Shown: positions 33,576 through 45,705 of the stretch, piece after piece
How the letters are laid out: each line of letters begins with the position of its first letter
How positions within the stretch are numbered: position 1 is the first letter of the stretch
NCBI RefSeq assembly: GCF_002575655.3
Contig: NC_053035.3
Coordinates: 505,144,601 to 505,208,600, forward strand
From: Aegilops tauschii subsp. strangulata
Taxonomy: Eukaryota > Streptophyta > Magnoliopsida > Poales > Poaceae
DNA: 64,000 nucleotides
Direction: 5' to 3'
Notes under the pieces: model-generated
Databases searched by the model: none
Seen by the model: only the letters and a program-made list of their open reading frames with translations
What the model was told of the DNA's origin: nothing
Position numbers and translations under genes: made by a program

Positions 33576-36430
33576 TAGATCACCTTGGTTCAAAAAGTTG
33601 AAAGCGTTTAGCTAAGCTTAATGCCGGAAATGCCCTCTATGGAGCCAGCCACTGGCGCCCGAGCTTTATGCCGGACTGCTTCCGAGGTGGTGCACCACCT
33701 TGGCCATGGGCTGATTTTTATGAATTTAATTCCAAATTGTGCAATGTAATCTCTGACGAGATGTATAGCCAGTATCCCTCAAGGTGCGTGTTGGCCTAAT
33801 ATCCGGGATGCACCTGAAGGAAAAAATCAAACCGCTGACCCTAGTAGCCCTGAGACTCAGGTCGATTCGTAAAATCAGCCTGAGGATCAATTCCTAGCTC
33901 GGCAGCATACCTAGGAATAAAAACGCGGTGTGCAAAGTCCTCGAGACTCAGGTTGGGTGCGGCCGACCAACCTGAGGATAATAATCTCCTCGAAATCTAT
34001 ATTGCACTTTAAATTTTCTGCATTGGACTGTCAATGCAGTAGCCCCCGTGCCACTCGTCGGGTGGTAACACTAGATCAGGGGATCGATGTACCCCTTTAA
34101 TATTTGTAAAAGATAAGCACGAAGCCCAGTAGCCCCCGAGCCTTAATGTGGGCACGGGTGGCCGAATTAAGGATCGATATCCAGAGTAAAATCACAAAGT
34201 ATGTGTAATGATTCTATGTATCCAGGTACTTTACATCATTAATGCTCGGATCCGCATTGTACAAAACTTTGTTGACCAACCATCGGCTTCCACCTCCTCG
34301 GCCAGGAGCGGAGGAGTGTTTGTCCTACTTTATAAAGCCTTTATGAGGGCAAAGATTTACGACACACAAGGCAATCTGGCCATACGGTTTTATAAACAAA
34401 GGTACGCGGAGAGATATGTTATATTACTTTTTAACGTAAGAAACATCTTCCAAAGAAAATAGTCCCACTATCGGTTACTTTCTTTGGGTTGTCATGCTAA
34501 GCATGATCATGAAACCTCAGCTCCGATCAATGTGGGAGGAAAATATTGAGGATTTAGTTCGGGGAAAGTTCCCGAACTCTATGGTATTAATGAACCAATT
34601 TTTTTACTTCCGTTATTGCTGACCAATGTGATCCTTTAAGATTGCTAGCTTTCGGCTTCACCCAGTCAGAGGTACTAACTCGGATGACCCGGTAGTAACA
34701 ATCACAGAGGTGCTCCCTTTACCGCCTAGCCGAACAATCGGGAACGTAGGGGTAAGCACAGGAGCCAGGCAATTGATGCATATTTATGGCTTTATAATGA
34801 TAATTACGGAAGGCAACGCTTGTATAATGAATACACATGCTGATGATATATACTTATTTTGACTCCATTGCGACTGTTTATCAGTTGAAAGTGCCCCATC
34901 GTCGGCTTCTACCCCTTTGTAGATACTAGGCAGGGTGTTTCTGCAAGAACCAGACAACCCTTAGCCGACGTCTCGGTGCCCGGAGGCGGTTGTGTTAGCG
35001 GAAACAAGGCAATCAGATATCTTGGCTTTATAACTTTCACTTAATCATAGGAGCTTTAAACTGGGGAAGCTAGCTACGAGCCCCCGGTTAGTGTTCGACG
35101 ACAGCTGCAGTCAAGCCGTAAACACTTCGGCCAATGTTATGAACGGCCCATCATTTAACACGGTCATCCGATTGCCGACCAGTTTGCGCTTATTGTGACA
35201 GTCAGTTTTCGGCTTTCTCCACTGAGGTGCTTAACCATGGGAGCTGGAAGCACAATCGCAGTGGTTCTCCCGTTGCACACCTAGCCGAACAAAGCGGAAC
35301 ATAGGAGTCAAGCACAGGAGCCGGGCAACCCAACTATTGACCAAAGACACAATTCGAAACCGATGCATATATAGCAACATCCGAGAATGTTTTTGCCGAA
35401 TCTCTAAAGGTGTCCGGCGCTGCACTGTGAGACTTATGCGAAAAACACACAAATAGTTTAAAAGTGCCAAAAGCTTGGAAAACCAAAAAACACCAGTAAA
35501 AACATGACGTCCGAACAAGATCAAGTGTTCGGTGCCAATCCGAGAATTGGAAAAAAATTGTGCTTCTGTCGTGCTTTAACATGATACATCCGATCTCAAG
35601 ACTTCGAGTCAAAAAGGAGTGGTAGAGAAAGGCTTTGCAACGAGCAAGAAGAAAACACATTTACTATAAAACAGCTCATATAAATTTAAGAGCCCCCAAG
35701 TGACTTGGGTAAAAGAATTTTATGTATAATGATTGTATGTACCAAAGTACTTATATCATATATGCGTTCACCCGAACTTTATACGCGTCTTAACCGACCG
35801 TCGGCTGCTCCCTCTTCGGTGAAGGACCGAAAAGTGTTATGTACTCCACTTGTCAAGAATATCGACGGTGTTTCCGATAACCAGGCAATCAGGCCATAAG
35901 GCTGTAATAGACAAAGCGCGCTCAGGGAACTTATGCTATATTACTGACAAAGTGTAAGAAGCATCTTCGAAGAAAATAGTACCCCCACCGATACCTTTCT
36001 TTGGTTGCTCATTATTACTATGAGACTTGTGCAATAGATTTTTTGTACTCATGAGTTCTGTTGTGTGCCGACCATTATTGAAAACAGTAAGAGTGCTAGC
36101 TTTCAGCTTCACCCAGTCTGAGGTCCGGCTCGGATGACCCGATCGTGACAATCGCAGAGGTGCTCCCTTTACTCCCTAGCTGAACAATCGGGAACGTAGG
36201 GGTAAACACAGGAGCAAGGCAACCCAGCTTGCAAATCGCTTAGGTCAATATGGTGCATATTGTGGCGTAATACACGAACAAGGAACGAAGCCGTACAAGT
36301 ATAATCACATGCAAGAGGAAAAGCTCCATCAAGGGAGCCCCCAAACAAACGGGGTATTTGAATATGTGTGTCAAACAAAGTTATGACAAGGAATTTTTCA
36401 CAAACAACTTTTTTCAAAAAAGTATAATGC
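33576..36430. repeat. B interior made of diverged duplicated modules
   Basis: Segments recur about 1.5 kb apart. The stretch from 34208 (AGGTACTTTACATCATT, then GGCAATCTGGCCATA, AACATCTTCCAAAGAAAATA) matches 35728-36010. A second module (GCTTTCTCC/GCTTCACCC, GAGGTGCTCCC, CGGGAACGTAGGGGTAA, AGGAGCCAGGCAA) occurs near 34650-34800, 35195-35400 and 36100-36260. No protein family is found. Confidence 0.7.
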
Positions 36431-37933
36431 TTGGTCGAACCGAACGCAGGTTAAAAATTTAAAGCTTTGAGCATGAAAGCGACTTAGCTGGTTAATGCGT
36501 TCGGCATTGATGATGTCATCTGAGCTTGATGCGGTACAAGGTTCCATCCCCCAAGCCGGTCCCGAGGTGGCGGAGCGAAGAGCTCGGCACTCCGAAGCGG
36601 TGACATAGCACGGACAATGTAGGCCGGCATAGTGACGCCAAAGAGACCACGTGATGCAGTCAAAGTCCATTACCTGCACATGTAAAATAGTGCAGGCCAA
36701 CAATAATAATATAAATATATAAAAATCCTTGCATAATTAATTTACGCAAAATAAAATGGATGTGGCCTGGCGCTGAAGCCAATGTCGATGCAGGGCGTCG
36801 GCGTGACACAGCGAAGGCGTAACAAAGCCTGAATTTGCAGGGTGATCCAGGTTCCGGATGCGGCATTCGCCGAACTATGTACGGAAACAGACCGAACCAC
36901 CACCCGACCGTCTTTAATGTGGCCGCCATTAGATAGACCTGTGTAAAGATGATGGAACAAACCAGAGTAATAATTCCTTAAGAAAAATAAACCCAACAAG
37001 CAAAAATTGTGAGGATTAATAGCACCTGGTTTATTTGTTGTAGCAGTCCGAAGAAAAGCGACTCCCAAAATTGGGAATAGATCCGCACACCCATTGCCTG
37101 ATGGGCGATAAAGCAACGGCATAGCGATGCTGGCAAAGGTTGGCTTGCCGAAGCAAAGCCCTCGGTCCAGCTAACGTGGCGAAGCTGGTCGGCTGGTGAC
37201 GCCGAAGTCGCCGGAGTATGTTGATGAAGAAATAGCCAAGTCCCCGGTCTAGCCGAGGTGACGGAGCAGGTCGGTAAGGAGTCATTGCAGCTGCCATGTC
37301 AGCCGAGGTGTTGAAGTAGTTCAGCATGATAGACATCGGCTCGAAGAAGCAACAGTGCGGCCATGCCGGTGCAGGTCGTAACTTGTGACACGGCCAATGC
37401 TGGTTTGATGAAGTGACCATGCGACGATGCCGGTGTGCCCGCTCCGTGTAATCCGTGGGGCGGCGATGTTGGTGGTGATTTATCCTTGGCGATTTCGAAC
37501 TCTTATTCGGCTCGCCGAGGTGAGGACCAGAAGAAGTTGAGCTCGGCTCAAAAAGCGACGACATGTCTAGCGCAGGTCAGCAGCCGTGGAGCTATATGGC
37601 CGGACTGGTTTGACACCAGCGTGATGGCGAAGATCATGTTGAAAAGACTTCAAAGTTAGTGGGATGTGTTAGGAAACAAAGCACAATACCCCATACAAAA
37701 CTTCCTTCGAAAAGGATGTCCGAAATCCTGTTCATAAAAAAGACGAACTTGGGTCGGACTCGTTCTCGCGCAGAAAACAGATCTGGAAAGTGATGCACTA
37801 ATCGGAAGGTTCCCGGAGTTTGGACGGTCGGATCGAGCCGAAATTTTGAGGGATGGTAGATATAGGAATTCCGCAGCCAATCAACGGTTGGATCTTCCAA
37901 AGGACGTCCGAGCTAGATGCTGGACACCACGCC
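36431..37933. other. B interior, GC-rich non-coding part
   Basis: Degenerate short repeats built on GCCGAGGTG and CGAAG words (37180-37560) give accidental open frames such as 37564-37031 on the minus strand. No family is recognised. Confidence 0.6.
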
Positions 37934-38344
37934 CTAAACTCGTCCAGATTCCCGTCCAGGTTTGACAGGGCTCTGGTATATCGTAGATTGCCAGAGATTC
38001 CTCCATCGGAACTCGACGAAATTTTCCAGGGTCGTTGTAGACTCAATTCCGCACAATTCCACCGAAGCAATCGTTAAAACGACACTCGAAGAGGCAGTGG
38101 CGGCGGATAAAAGTTTGCTGTCCAGAAAAACAGCACGGTCGTTCGAGGGCAATGTTGACGTTGAGCCCCCGAGCACCATGGATGATTCCTCCATGATCTT
38201 GATAGAGATCGGAGTTGATGTTGATGAAGGCCCTCGTCCGAATACGACGATCGGAGGCAGGGCACAGTATTCAATCAAGCCGAGGTGACCAGTCGAGCCG
38301 GTGACAAAGATGTCGACGTCGCGGTTAATCTGCAGACGGGCCAT
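37934..38344 (-). CDS. Leader ORF of B, unknown protein
   Basis: ATG 38344 is the first on the minus strand after the primer region, at the same relative place as the gag start of A. The 136-codon frame (MARLQINRDVDIFVTGSTGH) is intact, Ser/Thr-rich, and has no zinc knuckle, capsid or membrane motif. It shows no clear similarity to the leader domain of A. It may be a remnant of a gag leader or a chance frame. Confidence 0.35.
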   Translation of the reverse strand: MARLQINRDVDIFVTGSTGHLGLIEYCALPPIVVFGRGPSSTSTPISIKIMEESSMVLGGSTSTLPSNDRAVFLDSKLLSAATASSSVVLTIASVELCGIESTTTLENFVEFRWRNLWQSTIYQSPVKPGRESGRV

Positions 38345-38391
38345 TGATCTTTTTGCCGATCACACAGCGGAACTCTCAATGGAAGCACCAA

Positions 38392-38871
38392 TGTCGGTGT
38401 CAAAACCGGAGGATCTCAGGTAGGGGGTCCCGAACTGTGTGTCATGGATCGATGGGTAATAGGAGACAGGGGACACGATGTTTACCCAGGTTCGGGCCCT
38501 CTCTATCGAGGTAATACCCTACTTCCTGCTTGATTGATCTTGATGAATATAGGGTTACAAGACTTGATCTACCACGAGATCGTAGAGGCTAAACCCTAGA
38601 AGCTAGCCTATGATTATGATTATTGTATCTCTCTATCGACTACCCTGGCCTCGGTTTATATAATGCACCAGAGGCCCAGGATAACAAGAGTCCTAGCCGA
38701 ATACGCCAGTGGGGAGGAGTCCCTGTCTTGATCACCAAGTCTTGTGGAATCTTCCTTGCATGCGGTAGTTGTCCAAACTGGCCCATGAGTATACGGCCAT
38801 GGGGGTCCTCGGCCCAATCTAACAGATCGGGAGACGACGTGGTGAGTACCCCCTAGTCCAGGACACCGTCA
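38392..38871 (-). repeat. 5' LTR of B
   Basis: 480 bp and nearly identical to 32651-33130. Confidence 0.94.
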
Positions 38872-39136
38872 CTAGCCTATGATGATTATGATTGTTCCTC
38901 TACGGACTAAACCCTCTGGTTTATATAGACACCGGAGGAGGCTAGGGTTACACAGAGTCGGTTACAAAGAAGGAGATCTAACATCCGAATCGCCAAGCTT
39001 GTCTTCCACGCAAAGGAGAGTCCCATCCGGACACGGGACAAAGTCTTGAGTCTTGTATCTTCACGGTCCAACAGTCCGGCCAAAGTATATAGTCCGGCTG
39101 TCCGGATACCCCCTAATCCAGGACTCCCTCAGTCGT

Positions 39137-39747
39137 CTCAACGGATTTTGATGGTGCCCTATTTAACGTGAATGTAGCTGTCTCTAAAACATAACCCCAA
39201 AATGATAGCGGTAAATCAGTAAGAGACATCATAGATCGCACCATATCTAGTAAAGTACGATTACGACGTTCGGACACACCATTACGCTGTGGTGTTCCGG
39301 GTGGCGTGAGTTGCGAAACTATTCCGCATTGTTTCAAATGTAGACCAAACTCGTAACTCAAATATTCTCCTCCACGATCAAATCGTAGAAATTTTATTTT
39401 CTTGTTACGATGATTTTCAACTTCACTCTGAAATTCATTGAACTTTTCAAATGTTTCAGACTTATGTTTCATTAAGTAGATATACCAATATCTTCTTAAA
39501 TCATCTGTGAAGGTGAGAAAATAACGATACCCGCCGCGAGCCTCAACATTTATTAGACCACATACATCAGTATGTATGATCTCCAACAAATCAGTTGATC
39601 GCTCCATAGTTCCGGAGAACGGCGTCTTAGTCATCTTACCCATGAGGCATGGTTCGCAAGTACCAAGTGAATCATAATCAAGTGATTCCAAAAGTCCATC
39701 AGTATGGAGTTTCTTCATGCATTTTACACCGATATGACCCAAATGGC
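39137..39747 (-). pseudogene. E integrase core fragment
   Basis: Copia integrase between the insertions of C (right) and A (left). Read leftward it has the end of the zinc domain (HIGVKCMKKLHTDG, CEPCLMGKMTKTPF), then the catalytic core: first Asp in IIHTDVCGL, second in FLTFTDDLRRYWYIY, and Glu in TPQRNGVSERRNRTLL, so the D-D-E residues are present. It is open over 200 codons without a stop. The upstream partner is at 47163-47501 and the downstream partner at 24037 leftward. It lost function when C and A inserted. Confidence 0.9.
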
Positions 39748-39751
39748 AGTG

Positions 39752-41273
39752 TGATAACCCGCAAGTATACGGGATAGTTGTAGCCTCTTTCGATAAGTAA
39801 GAGTGTCGAACCCAACGAGGAGCTAAAGGTAGAACAAATACTCTCTCATGTCCTATCGGCCACTGATACGACTCTACGCACGCTTGACGTTCGCTTTACC
39901 TAGAACAAGTATGAAACTAGAGGTACTTTGTAGGTGTTATTGGATAGTTTGCAAGAAAGTAAAGAACGCGTAAATAGAAAATAGGGGCTGTTTAGATAAA
40001 GATGCAATAAAGTAAATATAGCGAGTGTGGAAAAGTGGTGGTAGGAGTTGTGGAATTGTCCCTAAGCAATTGACTACTTTACTAGACCGATAGCAAGTTT
40101 TATGTGGGAGAGGCCACTGCTAGCATGTCATCCCTGACTTGGAATTCTATGCAGTTATGATTGGAACTATTAGCAAGCATCCGCAACTACTAACGTTCAT
40201 TAAGGTAAAACCCAACCATACCATTAAGATATATTGGTCCCCCTTCAATCCCGTATGCATCAATTTCTATGCTAGGTTGAAGCTTCTATCACTCTTGCCC
40301 TCCAATACATAGTCTTATCAACATACAACTAACCCTATGGTGTGATCCACGCAAGCGCTCATATGATGGGCACCAAAGGACAGCAACATAACCACAAGAA
40401 AATTAAATCAATCATAGCAATTCATCAACCACCAATAGGACAACGAAAATCTACTCAGACATCATAGGATGGCAGCACATCATTGGATAATAATATGAAG
40501 CATAAAGCACCATGTTCAAGTAGAGGGTACAGCAGGTTGCGGGAGAGTGGACCGCTGTAGATAGAGGGGGGAAGGTGATGGAGATGTTGGTGAAGATGGC
40601 GGAGGTGTTGGTGAAGATCGCGGTGACGATGATGGCCCCCGGCAGTGCTCTGGCGCCACCGGAAGCAAGGGGGAGAGAGCCCCCCTTCTTCTTCTTCTTC
40701 CTTGACCTTCTCCCTAGATGGGAGAAGGGTTTCCCCTTTGGTCCTTGGCTCCCATGGTGTGGGAGGGGCAAGAGCCCCTCCGAGATTGGATCTATCTCTC
40801 TGTTTCTGCGTTCTGGAATTCTGCCCCGGCACCGTTTCTTTTATATCCGGAGATCCATAACTCTGATTGGATTGAACCTTCGCCCAGATCGTTTTCCAAA
40901 AAATAGCTTTCTTGCGGCCAAAGAAGGGCATCAACCGCCTTATGAGTGGCCCAGGAGGGTGGGGGCGCGCCCACCTGGAGTGCGCGTGGGCCCCTATCTC
41001 CTGGCCACCTCGGGCATCGTCTCATGTTGATTTTACTTCCCAAAAATCACAAATATTCCAAAATAATTCTCCATCCGTTTTTATCCCGTTTGGACTCCGT
41101 TTGATATGGGGTTTCTGAGAAGCATAAAACATGCAACAGACAGGAACTGGCACTAGGCACTGGATCAATATGTTAGTCCCAAAAATAATATAAAAAGTTG
41201 CCAAAAGTATATGAAAGTTGAATAATATTGGCATGGAACAATCAAAAATTATAGATACGATGGAGACATATCA
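39752..41273 (-). repeat. 3' LTR of C
   Basis: Begins TGATAACCCGCAAGTATACG and ends GGAGACATATCA. Contains a (TTC)n run near 40687 and an inverted GC-rich GGGGGCGCGCCCACC segment near 40960. Confidence 0.95.
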
Positions 41274-41287
41274 GCATCCCCAAGCTT
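41274..41287 (-). promoter_or_regulatory. Polypurine tract of C
   Basis: Reads AAGCTTGGGGATGC on the minus strand, directly before the 3' LTR. D has the same tract (61474-61488), and F has AAGCTTGGGGGAGT. Confidence 0.85.
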
Positions 41288-44257
41288 AATTCCTGCTCGT
41301 CCTTGAGTAGGTAAATGATAAAAAAGATAATTTTTGATGTGGAATGCTACCTAGCATAATCTTGATCATATGTCTAATGATGACATGAATATTAAGACAC
41401 GAGTGATTCAAAGCAATAGTCTATCATTTGACATAAAAACAATAATAATTAGGGCATCCCAACAAGCAATCATGTCTTTCAAAATATCAATGCTTCAGAA
41501 CGTTATCCCTACAAAATCATATAATCTTGTATGCTCCCTTTTCTTAACACAAGGTACCCCTCATGCCTATCCTGGTGTCAGCCAAGCAATTGTTTCATAC
41601 TTTAGTATTCTCAAACTTTTTCAACCTTCACGCAATACATGAGCGTGAGCCATGGATATAGCACTATGGGTGGAATAGAATATGTTGGTGGAGGTTATGT
41701 GGAGAAGACAAAAAAGGAGAAAGTCTCACATCGACGCGGCTAATCAACGGGCTATGGAGATGCCCATCAATTGATGTCAATGCGAGGAGTAGGGATTGCC
41801 ATGCAACGGGTGCACTAGAGCTATAAGTGTATGAAAGCTCAAACTGAAAACTAAGTGGGTGTGCATCCAACTTGCTTGCTCATGAAGACCTAGGGCATTT
41901 GAGGAAGCCCATCGTTGGAATATACAAGCCAAGTTCTATAATGAAAATTCCCACTAGTATATGAAAGTGATAATATAGGAGACTCTCTATATGAAGAACA
42001 TGGTGCTACTTTGAAGCACAAGTGTGGTAAAAGGATAGTAACATTGCCCCTTTTCTTTTTCTTTTCTTTTTCTTTTTTTTGGGTGGGCTTCTTTGGCCCC
42101 CTTTTTATTTAGGCTTCTTTGGCCTTTCCTTTTTTTTCTTCTCTTTTTTCATGGGGCAATGCTCTATAATGATGATCATCACACTTTTATTTACTTACAA
42201 CTCAATATTAAAACTCGATACTAGAACAAAGATATGACTCTATATGAATGCTTCCAGCGGTGTACCGGGATGTGCAATGATCTAGCGTAGCAAGGACATC
42301 AAAAAACGGACAAGCCATGAAAACATCATGCTAGCTATCTTATGATCATGCAAGGCAATATGACAATGAATGCTCAAGTCATGTATATGATGATGATGGA
42401 AGTTGCATGGCAATATATCTCGGAATGGCTATGGAAATGCCATGATAGGTAGGTATGGTGGCTGTTTTGAGGAAGATATAAGGAGGATTATGTGTGATAG
42501 AGTGTATCGTATCACGGGGTTTGGATGCACCGGCGAAGTTTGCACCAACTCTCGAGGTGAGAAAGGGCAATGCAAGGTACCGAAGAGGCTAGCAATGATG
42601 GAAGGGTGAGAGTGCGTATAATCCATGGACTCAACATTAGTCATAAAGAACTCACATACTTATTGCAAAAATTTATTAGCCCTTGAAACAAAGTACTACA
42701 CGCATGCTCCTAGGGGGGAGGTTGGTAGGAGTTAACCATCGCGCGCCCCCGACCTTCACGCAAAGATAGACAATCAAAATACAATGCGCGCCAATTTGGT
42801 TACATAGTTAGTAGAACATACGTGCATGCTTCGGGAATCACAAACCTTAACACCAACATCCTTACTAAACACAACCATCTACTAGTACCTCCCACATATT
42901 ATCATCACTATATCGCAAAACTATTGCAAGGAATCATACATATCATATTCAGCGATCTACAAGTTTATGTAGGATTTTATGACTAACCATGTGAATGACC
43001 AATTCCTGTCATCTCTCTAATTGATATAAGTGAAGCAAGAGAGTTTAATTCTTTCTACAGAAGATATGCCCACGCTCTAACAAATTTAAGTGAAGCAAAA
43101 GAGCATTCTACAAATGGCGGTTTTCTATGTGAAGAGAAACAGGCAATCCAAACTTCAAATGATATCACTAAAGCACATGAAGCATTCTATAAAGCCATAC
43201 TCAAAAGATTTAAGTGTAGTGCAATGAGCATTCTATAAATAAACCAAGGACTATCTCATACCAGCATGGTGCATAAAAGAAAAGTGAAAACTAAATGCAA
43301 AAGACGCTCCAAGACTTGCACATATTGCATGAACGAAACGAATCCGAAAACATACCGATACTTTTTGAAGAAAGAGGGGATGCCTTCCGGGGCATCCCCA
43401 AGCTTAGACGCTTGAGTCTCCTTGAATATTTACTTGGGGTGCCTCGGGCATCCCCAACCTTGATCTCTTGCCTCTCTTCCTTTTCCTCATATCGAAACCT
43501 CCTCGATTAGACACTTCATCCACACAAATCTTCAACAGAAAACTCGGTAAGATCCGTTAGTATAATAAAGCAAATCACCACTCTAAGTACTGTTGCAAAC
43601 CAATTCATATTTTGTTTTTGCATTTTGTCTACTGTAATATAACTTTTCTGTTGCTTAATCCACTAATATAAATTGATAGATTCATCAAAACAAGCAAACT
43701 ATGTATCAAAAACAGAATCTGTCAAAAACAGAACAGTCTGTAGCAATCTGAACATCCACCATACTCCTGGTACCCCAAAAATTCTACAAAAATTAGGAAC
43801 AATAAACAAGTTGTATAGCAAGACAGTACAAAAATAATCATAACCATTTGACGTTCCAGTTAAAAATGTAAAATTGTGCACTACAGCCAAAGTTTCTGTC
43901 CTGCACCGTACAAACCAACAAGCATTGTAAACATCCTAAAGGCAAACCTTGGCACATTATTTTTATAATACAATGGAAATGTACAAGGCGATAATTTTTT
44001 TTGATGAAAAGTTTCTGTAATCAAGATTCACAAAGTTTCCGTGAGCATGAACGAAGTTCAAGGCTAGCTCCCACTTCAACAATGCTTGTCTTTCTCACTT
44101 TCACTTTCCTTTTTGAAAAGTTTTTAGGTTCCCCTATTTATTTTTTTGTTTTTAAACTATGTAAAAGCACTCAACAGAAATAAATTACTCTCTAAAACTT
44201 CCGGGTTGTCTCCCTGGCAGCGCTTTCTTTAAAGCCATTAAGCTAGGCATATAGTGC
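41288..44257 (-). other. C 3' non-coding interior
   Basis: About 3 kb without a gene. A polypyrimidine run with TTGGCC words lies at 42045-42150. Short direct repeats containing GAAGCAAGAGAG-like words occur at 43030-43100. Most of 41274-43540 has a close counterpart in D (61474-64000). Confidence 0.7.
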
Positions 44258-45575
44258 TCAAGTAATGAATCCACCCGGATCCCAAGGTATATCAAAGCCA
44301 ATTTTAATTAACAATGATTTGTAATTTAGTAGTGAGCACAAAGTAACATATATCATGCAACAACGAAGTCTAACTCTCTTCCTATGCATCGGCATGTCAT
44401 AAAAGAACAATTCATGCACACCAAGTAAAGGCCAATGCATAGTATAAGCAATTTCTTGCAATTTTATCATATTGGAAACATAGAGAGGTGGAGATATAGT
44501 TCCTCTCTCATAATAATTGCAAGTAGGAGCAGCAAGAACATGCATATTATATCTATCAAAATCATCATGTGTAGTAGTAAAAGGCAACCCATCAATATAA
44601 TCCTTAATAAGCACAAACTTCTCCGATATAGTGTAGTTTGGAGAATTCAAAAAGATAATAGGACTATCATGTGTGGGTGCAATAGAAACAAATTCATGTT
44701 TAACAGAAGGAACTATAGCAAGTTCATCTCCATAAGCATAATTCATAGTGGCATCTTGGCCACAAGCATAGCAAGCATCATCAAAAAGGGATATTTCAAG
44801 AGAATCAACGGGATCATAGCAATCATCCTTCGGTGAGCACGAAGGGGAATTAAACAATGTATGAGTTGACGAGTTACTCTCATTAGAAGGTGGGCACGGA
44901 TGATCAATCCGCTCTTCCTCCTTTTGTTCTTTGCTCTCCTCATCATCTTTTTCATCCAATGAGCTCACAGTTTCATCAATTTCTTCTTCCATAGCTTCCT
45001 GCAAAATATTAGTCTCTTCTTGGACAGCGGAGACTTTCTCAATAAATGCATTAATATTGTAATTATATTCATAATTCTCATAGCAATATTTCAATATAGC
45101 AAAATTTTCAGGCCTATAAACATCATCATCTAAAGCTTCATACTTTTCAAACAAAGATTCAATTTCATAAGCAGCCTTAAAAGCAACAAATTCTTCAATT
45201 CGTTCAACATCATAGTATACCATTAGCATAAGAAGCTAAGGTTTCATTATCATTAAATTTGCATGAAAAGGGAAGGTGTGGAGCCTTCATCCTAGAGCAA
45301 CAAGTAATATCATATCTCAAGCATAGATCCCGAGCATACCAATGCAACATATTAATTTGGTCCCATAATAGTTTCCCTTTTTGTGTCAAGCGATAATCCC
45401 TAAAGTATTCACGTTGATCCAACGTTACTCCCATAACATAATTGAATGGGGTTTTCTCAGGATTATCAAAGTAGTACATAATATCTTTAACATAACGAGC
45501 ATCGAGGGTTTTAGGAGGTTCCCCATCTCCATGAGCAGCAAGTACACCTAATTCTTTTGGTATTTCGTGTTCCAT
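44258..45575 (-). pseudogene. Unknown acidic ORF of element C
   Basis: ATG 45575 opens MEHEIPKELGVLAAHGDG about 100 bases after the primer site. The frame shifts near 45215-45229, and the second frame runs on to 44258, about 435 codons together. Features seen: an N-terminal region rich in aromatic residues (FNYVMGVTLDQREYFRDYRL, LLWDQINMLHWYARDLCLRY), a long acidic middle with Glu/Asp runs and a Ser/Cys-rich patch, and a C-terminal region with DIPWDPGGF. There is no zinc knuckle, protease, RT or membrane segment. It takes the place of gag-pol in this element. I do not recognise a family, and similar ORFs seem to occur only in repeats. Confidence 0.7.
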
Positions 45576-45676
45576 ATCCCTAACTAAAGATAGAGAACAA
45601 CTTAGAACGGCAAATAAAAATTACTTAGTGATAAAGCAAACAAGCACACACGAGAATATTCACCCCACGCTATGAC

Positions 45677-45694
45677 TCCCCGGCAACGGCGCCA
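45677..45694 (-). promoter_or_regulatory. Primer-binding site of C, Asp tRNA
   Basis: TGGCGCCGTTGCCGGGGA on the minus strand, 11 bases from the 5' LTR, identical in sequence and spacing to the site in F. Confidence 0.93.
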
Positions 45695-45705
45695 GAAAAA
45701 GGTCT

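Larger units (their letters stand above)
32651..38871 (-). mobile_element. Gypsy element B, large non-autonomous derivative related to A
   Basis: 6221 bp with two 480-bp LTRs (32651-33130, 38392-38871) and TSD CTAGC (32646-32650, 38872-38876). The first part of its LTR (about 200 bp) is closely similar to the LTR of A, and the rest differs. The primer region adjoins the right LTR, so it reads on the minus strand. The 5.26-kb interior has a short leader ORF (38344-37934) but no gag, protease or RT. It consists largely of internal repeats, so it behaves like a LARD-type passenger. Confidence 0.94.
24038..39131 (-). mobile_element. Gypsy element A, gag-protease only, with an antisense gene
   Basis: Two 471-bp LTRs of the form TGTCGGTGTCAAAAC...GGACTCCCTCA at 24038-24508 and 32435-32650 plus 38877-39131, the right one split by B. 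TSD GTCGT at 24033-24037 and 39132-39136. Leader and gag near the right LTR read on the minus strand. The interior (24509-32434) holds gag-protease (32387-29272) and a multi-exon gene on the opposite strand (25046-28015), but no RT or integrase. The gag resembles the Tat lineage, where extra and antisense ORFs are known. Inserted into the integrase gene of E. Confidence 0.95.
32435..39131 (-). repeat. 5' LTR of A, split by B
   Basis: The pieces 32435-32650 and 38877-39131 add up to 471 bp, the exact length of the left LTR, once the CTAGC duplicate (38872-38876) is removed. Confidence 0.94.

Noticed and set aside
37031..37564. Arg/His/Pro-rich ORF in B
   Set aside because: Built from degenerate short DNA repeats, with no family match.
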